Below, piece after piece: positions 58,144 through 64,000 of a DNA stretch of 64,000 nucleotides (the stretch's first letter is position 1; each line of letters begins with the position of its first letter). Both the position numbers and the translations under genes were made by a program. The notes under the pieces were generated by a model. It searched no databases, was not told the DNA's origin, and saw only the letters and a program-made list of their open reading frames with translations. Location: NCBI GenBank assembly GCA_030754235.1, contig JASMAS010000070.1:186001-250000 (forward strand). Reading direction: 5' to 3'. This DNA comes from Litorilituus sp. Lineage in GTDB: Bacteria; Pseudomonadota; Gammaproteobacteria; Enterobacterales; Alteromonadaceae.

Positions 58144-58214
58144 AACCTGAACTCGACTTAACAAATAGTTCACTTATCTCTTAAAGCAAGTTCAGGTTAA
58201 CTATTAGTGAACTA
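58144..58214. promoter_or_regulatory. Mirrored, interleaved inverted repeats in the GluP leader
   Basis: Four half-sites of TGAACT/AGTTCA lie at 58148, 58167, 58189 and 58208, in the order TGAACT, AGTTCA, AGTTCA, TGAACT with gaps of 13, 16 and 13 bases. They belong to two larger pairs: AACCTGAACT (58144-58153) with AGTTCAGGTT (58189-58198), and TAGTTCAC (58166-58173) with GTGAACTA (58207-58214). The pairs interleave, so as RNA in the GluP leader they could form a pseudoknot, or as DNA they could be a cooperative operator. This position is between the GluP start and the LacI operators. Confidence 0.6.
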
Positions 58215-58353
58215 ATTTATAAATTGCCTAACCAACGGAAAAGACAACAACCCCCTAGTTACTAAAAAAATTAAATATTTCAATAAAATGAACGAAGTTT
58301 ATTTAAAAACAATGAAATTTCTTGACCTAGTTCATAGAAAGCACTAATCTAAA

Positions 58354-58367
58354 TGTAAGCGCTTACA
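58354..58367. promoter_or_regulatory. LacI-type operator, GluP/GH1 region, site 1
   Basis: Perfect palindrome TGTAAGCGCTTACA (ATGTAAGCGCTTACAT with flanks) in the 356-base divergent region between gluP and the GH1 gene, 90 bases upstream of GH1. Its centre is 55 bases from the next operator. Confidence 0.85.
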
Positions 58368-58401
58368 TTACTTATTAAAAACTATTTTAGCGCTTTAATC
58401 A

Positions 58402-58429
58402 ATGTTTTTGTAAGCGCTTACAAAAACAT
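58402..58429. promoter_or_regulatory. LacI-type operator, GluP/GH1 region, site 2
   Basis: The core TGTAAGCGCTTACA (58409-58422) lies inside a 28-base perfect palindrome (58402-58429), the longest symmetrical site of the set, 27 bases upstream of the GH1 start. That position would block RNA polymerase at the GH1 promoter. Confidence 0.85.
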
Positions 58430-58456
58430 CAGAATTTAAATAACAGGTAAACTAGA

Positions 58457-59788
58457 ATGACAGACAAAATTTTTCTTCCCAATGATTCTATGATGTTATC
58501 AACGGATTTTATTTACGGTGTAGCAACCGCTTCATTTCAAATTGAAGGCGGGGCAACTAATCGCCTCTCCTGCATTTGGGACACTTTTTGTGATACGCCA
58601 ACAAAAGTTGCTGATGGCTCAAATGGCTTAATTGCTTGTGATCATTTCAATCTTTGGCAACAAGACATTGAATTAATTGATTCATTAGGTGTTGATGCCT
58701 ATCGTTTATCAATTTCTTGGCCTCGCGTAATCAAAGAGTCGGGAGAACTCAACCAAGACGGAGTAGATTTTTATTTAAATATTCTAGATGCATTAAAGTC
58801 TAAAAATATTAAAGCTTTTGTTACGTTGTATCATTGGGATCTACCACAATACCTTGAAGATGAAGGTGGTTGGTTAAATAGAGAAACAGCCTATAAATTT
58901 AGAGACTATGTAGATTTAATTTCACAAGCCTTTGGTGATAGTGTTTTTGCCTATGCCACATTGAACGAACCATTTTGCAGTGCCTTTCTTGGCTATGAGG
59001 CAGGTATTCATGCTCCTGGTATCAAAGGTAAAAGGTTTGGCAAAAAAGCGGCACATCACTTATTGCTTGCACACGGTTTAGCAATGAAAGTGTTGGCTAA
59101 AAACAGTCCTAATAGCAAAAATGGTATCGTGCTAAACTTTACTCCTTGCTACCCTGAATCTGATTTATTAACAGATAAAAATGCAACTGTGTTTGCAGAT
59201 GATTATTTCAACCAGTGGTATATTAAACCTCTATTTGACAGTAAATATCCAGAAATAATGGCGAAATTACCTAAAGAGCACCAACCTGAAATACTTGACG
59301 GTGATATGGCGATCATTTCGCACCCTGTTGATTTTTTAGGCGTTAACTTTTATACCCGTGCTATTTATCGCGCTGATGCCGATGAGCACTTCATACAGAT
59401 AGACCCACCAGAGCCTCGTACTGATATTGGTTGGGAGATTTATCCGAACGCCTTTACTGAGCTATTGGTATCACTCAATGAAAAGTATTCGCTTCCTCCT
59501 ATTTACATCACTGAGAACGGTGCAGCAATGGCAGACAAGCTGATTGATGGAGTGGTCAATGATACTGATAGGATAGATTATTATCACAACCACCTTAATG
59601 CAGTGAATGAGGCAATGAAACAAGGTGTACAAGTTAATGGCTATTTTGCTTGGAGTTTAATGGATAACTTTGAGTGGGCAGAAGGTTATTTAAAGCGTTT
59701 TGGTATTGTTTATGTAGACTACGACACACAGGTAAGAACAATTAAAGCTAGTGGTCATGCCTATAAAGAGTTAATAACCAACAGATAA
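58457..59788 (+). CDS. bglA: GH1 beta-glucosidase
   Basis: Cytoplasmic family 1 beta-glucosidase that splits cellobiose-like disaccharides to glucose. The GH1 N-terminal signature FIYGVATASFQIEGG is at 18-32, the acid/base Glu171 lies in TLNEPF and the nucleophile Glu353 in YITENGA; SWSLMDNFEWAEGYLKRFGIVYVD is the typical C-terminal block. At 443 residues it is full length, with no signal peptide. AGG precedes the ATG and a perfect 28-base operator is just upstream. It is followed after 62 bases by a GPH-family symporter. Confidence 0.95.
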   Translation: MTDKIFLPNDSMMLSTDFIYGVATASFQIEGGATNRLSCIWDTFCDTPTKVADGSNGLIACDHFNLWQQDIELIDSLGVDAYRLSISWPRVIKESGELNQDGVDFYLNILDALKSKNIKAFVTLYHWDLPQYLEDEGGWLNRETAYKFRDYVDLISQAFGDSVFAYATLNEPFCSAFLGYEAGIHAPGIKGKRFGKKAAHHLLLAHGLAMKVLAKNSPNSKNGIVLNFTPCYPESDLLTDKNATVFADDYFNQWYIKPLFDSKYPEIMAKLPKEHQPEILDGDMAIISHPVDFLGVNFYTRAIYRADADEHFIQIDPPEPRTDIGWEIYPNAFTELLVSLNEKYSLPPIYITENGAAMADKLIDGVVNDTDRIDYYHNHLNAVNEAMKQGVQVNGYFAWSLMDNFEWAEGYLKRFGIVYVDYDTQVRTIKASGHAYKELITNR

Positions 59789-59850
59789 ACCGACTATAGT
59801 ATCTGAATAATATAAAGCTAAATAATTGAATTTAGCCGATTGGAAAATAA

Positions 59851-61386
59851 ATGACTAAACTACCCTTTTATGAAAAAGTAGGTTATGCCATGGGGGACGC
59901 TGCTGCCAATTTAGTTTGGCGTGGTGCTTTAGCCTACCTAGCCGTATTTTATACTGATACTTTTGGTTTAACTGCCGCAGCTGCTGCCATGTTATTTTTG
60001 GTGGTACGTTTATCTGATGGTGTAACTGACATCATCATGGGTATGATTGCTGATAGAACGAATACTCGATGGGGAAAATTTCGTCCGTGGATAATATGGT
60101 CGACTCCTTTTTTAGCGCTTTTTATGGTGTTATGTTTCACTACCCCTGATTTAAGTTATACCAATAAATTAATTTATGCTTATGTTACCTACATTGGGCT
60201 AACTCTTGCCTACACTGTAAATAACGTTCCCTATTCTGCTTTAATGGGAGTAATGACATCTAGTGATACAGAGCGTACTAGTTTATCAGGCTTTCGTTTT
60301 GCTGGAGCGTTCTTTGGTGGTTTGCTCGTAATGGGGTTTTTACCCGATTTAGTCGCCTATTTTGGTAATGATAACGATGCTATCGGTTACCAATATACCA
60401 TGTATTTTTTTGCTGGTATTTTAATTATTTTGATGACAATAACTTTTGCCTCAACTAAAGAGCGAATTACTCCTGCAATTGATGAAGGAACAAGTCTAAA
60501 AACGGAGCTGGTTGACTTAACTAAAAATTTGCCTTTTATTATTCTACCATTATTAGCAATGACGTTATTTTTCTACTATCGAGATATTTATACTGGCTTA
60601 TTTTTTATCATAGTCATCGTATCAATGTGGGTGCTTATAAAAGGGTTAATTAAAAGAACTCCTGATGATATGAGTGGCACTCAAAGAGACATGGTTGATT
60701 TACTCACTAATAAACCTTGGTTAATACTATTAGGTATTGGCTTTTTATCGATGATGTTTAACGGTATAAAATACGGCACCATTGCCTACTATTTTAAATA
60801 TCATGTAGGTGATGAACTCATGGCCGGAAAGTACTTTATAGCCTTATTAATAGTATCTATTTTAGGTGCATTATCGACTAATTTCTTATCGAGTAAATTA
60901 GGAAAACGTAAATTATTTATTGTTTCACTTATCTTGAGCGGTTTACTAACCGTAGCCTTTTTCTGGGTACCTACTGGACATATTAGTGCTATTTTCATTC
61001 TAGGCTGTAGTGCAGAATTTTTTGCTGCCATGATGCCAACGCTCTTTTTTACTATGCTAGGAGATTCTGCAGATTACTCTGAGTGGAAAAATGGTCGACG
61101 TGCAACGGGCCTCATCTACTCTGCAGGAACTTTTGTACAAAAAACAGGGGGAGGCTTTGCTGGCGCCCTAGTATTAGTTGTGCTTGCTGGATACGGTTAT
61201 GACGGTATGAATAAATCAACTATTGAAGCATCATTACCTGGGATGCAATTACTAATGAGTTGGATACCAGCAGCCTTTGCTTTTGCTGGTGCTGCATTAA
61301 TGGCTTTTTACCCTTTAACGACCAAACAGAACCAACAAATTGGTATTGAATTAGTGCAACGTAGATCCACAGTAGTTAAGGCTTAA
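59851..61386 (+). CDS. GPH-family sugar:cation symporter
   Basis: Twelve-helix transporter of the glycoside-pentoside-hexuronide family (melibiose-type), expected to import beta-glucosides such as cellobiose for the adjacent GH1. The N-terminal EKVGYAMGDAAANLVWRGALAYLAVFYTDTFGLTA and DGVTDIIMGMIADRTNTRWGKFRPW blocks are the family hallmark, and NNVPYSALMGVMTSSDTERT follows; FFTMLGDSADYSEWKNGRRATGLIYS is the C-terminal half equivalent. At 511 residues it is slightly long because of an insert near 230-250 in the middle loop. GGA precedes the ATG. Confidence 0.93.
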   Translation: MTKLPFYEKVGYAMGDAAANLVWRGALAYLAVFYTDTFGLTAAAAAMLFLVVRLSDGVTDIIMGMIADRTNTRWGKFRPWIIWSTPFLALFMVLCFTTPDLSYTNKLIYAYVTYIGLTLAYTVNNVPYSALMGVMTSSDTERTSLSGFRFAGAFFGGLLVMGFLPDLVAYFGNDNDAIGYQYTMYFFAGILIILMTITFASTKERITPAIDEGTSLKTELVDLTKNLPFIILPLLAMTLFFYYRDIYTGLFFIIVIVSMWVLIKGLIKRTPDDMSGTQRDMVDLLTNKPWLILLGIGFLSMMFNGIKYGTIAYYFKYHVGDELMAGKYFIALLIVSILGALSTNFLSSKLGKRKLFIVSLILSGLLTVAFFWVPTGHISAIFILGCSAEFFAAMMPTLFFTMLGDSADYSEWKNGRRATGLIYSAGTFVQKTGGGFAGALVLVVLAGYGYDGMNKSTIEASLPGMQLLMSWIPAAFAFAGAALMAFYPLTTKQNQQIGIELVQRRSTVVKA

Positions 61387-61520
61387 TGACTGTTTTAATT
61401 ATTACACATTTTGGGATATATTTATTTTATGGTTATAAAGGTAGAAACTCAACTTTCCATAGTTGGCTTATGGATAACTGTGATAGGATCATGCGGTAAC
61501 AGGGAAAATTAGAGGGTAAC

Positions 61521-62522
61521 ATGGCAACAATAACAGAAGTTGCAAAACTTGCGGGAGTTTCTTCAGCAACCGTTTCACGTGTGATAAATAACAATGTAAA
61601 AGTTAACGATAGCACACAAAAAAAAGTTAAAGATGCAATGACCAAGCTTGGTTATCGCCCTAACTCTATTGCTCAATCACTAGCATCAAATAGAAGCAAC
61701 AGTGTCGGTATTTTAGTATCTGAACTCAATGGATATTACTTTGGCCAGATGATGGCTGGTATCGAAGCTGAACTTAGAGCAGCTGGAAAGCACGTTATTA
61801 TTACCACGGGTCATAGTGAAGAAGATAAAGAAAAAGAAGGTATAGAATTTTTGATCAGCAGAAATTGTGATGCCATAATCCTACATGTTGAAGCGGTGAG
61901 TGATGATTACCTTGTTAACTTATGCAAAGGTGATATGCCAGTATATTTAATGAGTCGTTCAGTAGAAGGGTTAAACGAGAATTGTATTAGCTTAAATAAT
62001 AAATTAGGTGGCTATCTAGCTACTCAAGCTGTAATAGAACAAGGTCATAAAAATATAGCTTACATTGCTGGTCCGCAATTTAAAGCTGATTCAAAGGATA
62101 GATTAGCAGGGCATATCCGAGCATTAACAGCAAATAATATTCCTTTTGAGGATACATTATATTTTGAAGGTGACTTTAATGAAACAGGTGGTAGCGAAGG
62201 GTTAAAGTACTTTATCGATAATAAAAGAATGTTTTCCGCATTAGTTTGTGCTAATGACGAAATGGCATCAGGGGCAATCACTTATGCTCGTGAAAAGGGT
62301 TTTTCTTTGCCCGAAGCATTATCAATCATTGGTTTTGATAATATGAATTTTACGCGACATACCTACCCTAAACTCACCACTATAGACAACCCAGTGAACT
62401 TAATGGGTCACATGGCAGCAAAGTTAGTATTAAAAAATGTTTACCAATACAAAAACTTATCTATAACTCATTTTTTTGAACCAACTCTTATCACCAGAGA
62501 CTCTGTCACTATTAATAGTTAG
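61521..62522 (+). CDS. LacI-family regulator of the glucan locus
   Basis: DNA-binding repressor with the LacI fold. The N-terminal helix-turn-helix ITEVAKLAGVSSATVSRVINNN (about 4-25) and the hinge helix RPNSIAQSLASNRS (about 46-59) lead to a sugar-binding core with GFDNMNFTRHTYPKLTTIDNPV. The recognition helix reads SATVSR, close to MATVSR of Bacillus CcpA, whose cre site TGWAARCGYTWNCW resembles the operators found here. That supports the idea that this protein binds TGTAAGCGCTTACA. The effector is likely a glucose- or cellobiose-derived sugar. AGAGGG precedes the ATG. No operator copy lies before its own gene. A strong terminator follows. Confidence 0.93.
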   Translation: MATITEVAKLAGVSSATVSRVINNNVKVNDSTQKKVKDAMTKLGYRPNSIAQSLASNRSNSVGILVSELNGYYFGQMMAGIEAELRAAGKHVIITTGHSEEDKEKEGIEFLISRNCDAIILHVEAVSDDYLVNLCKGDMPVYLMSRSVEGLNENCISLNNKLGGYLATQAVIEQGHKNIAYIAGPQFKADSKDRLAGHIRALTANNIPFEDTLYFEGDFNETGGSEGLKYFIDNKRMFSALVCANDEMASGAITYAREKGFSLPEALSIIGFDNMNFTRHTYPKLTTIDNPVNLMGHMAAKLVLKNVYQYKNLSITHFFEPTLITRDSVTINS

Positions 62523-62587
62523 AGTGATTATCAAAACAAGAAAACTTAAAGCGTTAAGTTTTCCATTGCATTATAGAATTACAAGTA

Positions 62588-62617
62588 AAAAAGCGAACCA
62601 TTTCTGGTTCGCTTTTT
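62588..62617 (+). terminator. Intrinsic terminator of the LacI gene
   Basis: A perfect 13-bp stem, AAAAAGCGAACCA (62588-62600) with TGGTTCGCTTTTT (62605-62617) and loop TTTC, closes the glucan locus. It is symmetrical and could act on both strands. Confidence 0.92.
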
Positions 62618-62686
62618 AAATTTCATACTTTAAGTCAGTTTCGATCTTATTTAGTTGCCAACTTAATTGGTTGGCCTCTTACTTTT

Positions 62687-62828
62687 TATACCCAAGCTAC
62701 TCGAAGATGCAGGATTCAGCTGGAATTATAAACGTCTTTAGGCAAGGCATTGATTGCAGAGCATGGTTGTTCCCTTGTCGAAAACAATAACGTAGCATAA
62801 AACGCTTAAAAACTGGCCCTACGGGTAT
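62687..62828. repeat. Possible interspersed repeat element
   Basis: A segment from TATACCC (62687) to GGGTAT (62828) has a higher GC content than its surroundings and short terminal inverted ends. Its start, with phrases like CCAAGCTACTCGAAGATGCAGG, resembles intergenic repeats I have seen described in Colwellia-type genomes, but only one copy is present in this window, so this is inference. Confidence 0.35.
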
Positions 62829-62897
62829 GCCTGAGCGAATTAGTCAGGTAATTATGACTATAGCTTTTATTATTTTTACATGTTATTCATTAGGTTA

Positions 62898-63378
62898 ATG
62901 GAAGCTTTAAACAAGCCAGTAACAACTAACGCTAAATTAAAAATGGCAGCCTTAAATCACTACTTTAAAGCTATAGCAAGCAAAAAAAGATAACACTAGA
63001 ACATTTGTTCTTGAAGATACAATCAACAATTCACAAGTAATTGGTTTCTACACACTCACCATGACACCTATTGAATTACGGTGCTTACCAACAAAGCTGC
63101 AAAAAAAACATCAGTCGTCGACTTCTGGAGGTTTAATTGCGCGTTTGGGTGTTGATAAAAGGTGTAAAGGTCAAGGTTTTGGTGAATGGTTGTTAATTGA
63201 CGCACTTGCCAAATTACTTAGCGCCAGTGATAGTGTCGCTTTTCCAGTAATTATTGTCGAGGCAAAAGATGGCTTAAAGCATTTTTATGAAAAATATGGT
63301 TTTACCGCCTTTAAAGACGATGAAAGTAAACTATTTATCACCATTGCCGATGTTAGGGAAAGTTTAAGTGAACTTTAG
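62898..63378 (+). pseudogene. GNAT acetyltransferase toxin-like gene, frameshifted
   Basis: An ATG at 62898 opens a frame reading ...AALNHYFKAIASKKR and then stops at 62991. In the next frame it continues without a break as DNTRTFVLEDTINNSQVIGFYTLTMTPIELR and joins the 105-residue tail ending at 63378, whose acetyl-CoA-binding segment is RLGVDKRCKGQGFGEWLLIDAL. Together they make a TacT-type GNAT toxin pattern (LNxYLxxxAS...TRTFVL...GFYTLTM). The switch falls in A7 at 62982-62988; six A's would restore the frame. The upstream TA partner (DUF1778-type antitoxin) is missing. The tail alone may also be read from ATG 63061. Confidence 0.7.
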
Positions 63379-63752
63379 CGTTTTTTATCCCTACCAAAAC
63401 CTCTCACAAATAATCATCCAGATGAAGTTGAATTTACCTTTACATCTAGCATTACCAGTGAATTACATTCACTTTTCCATGTGAAAATGAAAAAAATCTG
63501 CTATAAACTGACTTAAATATAATTACTAAATATTTGTTGGGAATTAACCCTAGTTGTCCTCGTACTTATGCCCATATCTTAAACAATAGCTTGCATTAGT
63601 GTACATACCCTAACTCGATTTCGCCTCCTGAGCGAGTTAGACACTTCCTTTGAACTTTATCAATTCCACACTTTTCCCTACGAATAAAAGATTAAACTTA
63701 CATTTTTACATATGAATAAATGGTACTCAAATACACTTTACACGGGGAATAG
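63379..63752. other. Intergenic region before the ATPase
   Basis: A 374-base stretch without an open frame of note. It holds an eight-bp inverted repeat, CTAACTCG (63610-63617) and CGAGTTAG (63633-63640) with a 15-base loop, and a short palindrome-like GTGAATTACATTCAC near 63460. Nothing else was recognised. Confidence 0.45.
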
Positions 63753-63761
63753 TGTTATAAT
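63753..63761 (+). promoter_or_regulatory. Extended -10 promoter before the ATPase gene
   Basis: TGTTATAAT is a perfect extended -10 element (TGnTATAAT). It overlaps an in-frame ATG at 63760, so that ATG cannot be the start and the ATG at 63790 is preferred. No good -35 box is visible, as is usual for extended -10 promoters. Confidence 0.65.
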
Positions 63762-63789
63762 GACCAAAAAACAATGCAGAGTGCTCTCT

Positions 63790-64000
63790 ATGTACAATCG
63801 AACAATTATTGATAAATTACAGGCTTGGAAGCAGAAATCTAATAGAAAACCTATTCTCTTAGATGGCGCAAGACAAACAGGTAAGTCTTATCTTTTAAAG
63901 GAGCTGTTTGGTGCCCAATTTAATCAAGTGATCGTGCTCGACTTTTTAGAAAACCCTGAATTGGCGGATATCTTTTCTAATAAAAAGACGCCTGAATATC
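63790..64000 (+). CDS. AAA-type ATPase (DUF4143-associated), cut by window end
   Basis: The first 70 codons read MYNRTIIDKLQAWKQKSNRKPILLDGARQTGKSYLLKELFGAQFNQVIVLDF and continue to the window edge. GARQTGKS is a Walker A motif, and the N-terminal plan (M-hydrophobic-x-R...LxxWKxxSxRKPILLxGARQxGK) is typical of AAA_14 ATPases that carry a C-terminal DUF4143 domain. These are common, poorly characterised proteins often found in accessory or mobile regions. The true 3' end and domain content are outside the window. Confidence 0.8.
   Translation, partial: MYNRTIIDKLQAWKQKSNRKPILLDGARQTGKSYLLKELFGAQFNQVIVLDFLENPELADIFSNKKTPEY

Overview
The window is AT-rich chromosomal DNA of a marine-type gammaproteobacterium. 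Core gene order (rho-trxA-rhlB-gppA; tatABC-tatD-hemB; ftsE-ftsX-rpoH beside ftsY/rsmD), a Pseudomonas-type HemB, and many TonB receptor/SapC/halogenase-type genes point to the Alteromonadales, most likely a Colwellia/Thalassotalea relative. That assignment is inference from gene content; no rRNA or other marker is present.

Positions 1-20,400 are conserved housekeeping: ubiD, rho, thioredoxin, RhlB helicase and a short Ppx/GppA; then a minus-strand tat/tatD/hemB cluster carrying a diguanylate cyclase, a GGDEF-EAL protein, rpoH, ftsX-ftsE and ftsY with divergent rsmD; then a metallo-hydrolase, a serine hydrolase and a YjaG-type protein. Positions 20,600-24,200 hold a SapC protein, a small secreted protein and a two-gene arsJ-GAPDH arsenate-detoxification pair.

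Positions 24,500-62,600 form a large beta-glucan utilisation region. Two membrane-anchored AraC regulators precede two secreted GH5 enzymes with CBM6 modules. Then come a secreted endo/exonuclease/phosphatase-fold protein, a secreted ADP-ribosylglycohydrolase-fold protein, a GH3 lipoprotein, two divergent TonB-dependent receptors, SapC, two flavin-dependent tryptophan-halogenase family genes, a lipase with its foldase, a GluP-type sugar transporter + GH3 + solute-binding operon, a cytoplasmic GH1 beta-glucosidase, a GPH-family symporter and a LacI regulator. A perfect or near-perfect palindrome TGTAAGCGCTTACA recurs before the GH3, receptor, halogenase and GH1/GluP units and is almost certainly the operator of the LacI protein. 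The proposed flow is: GH5 enzymes cut the polymer outside, TonB receptors take up oligosaccharides, GH3 lipoproteins trim them in the envelope, GluP and the GPH symporter import glucose and disaccharide, and GH1 finishes hydrolysis in the cytoplasm.

The right end holds a GNAT toxin-like gene broken by an extra A in a run of seven A's, and the start of an AAA ATPase cut by the window edge. The least expected items are a decayed third halogenase between the GH3 and the first TonB receptor, a mirrored set of inverted repeats in the GluP leader, a cysteine-rich LuxR regulator beside a TauE/SafE exporter, and a protein with a HEPN-type RNxxxH motif beside the halogenases.
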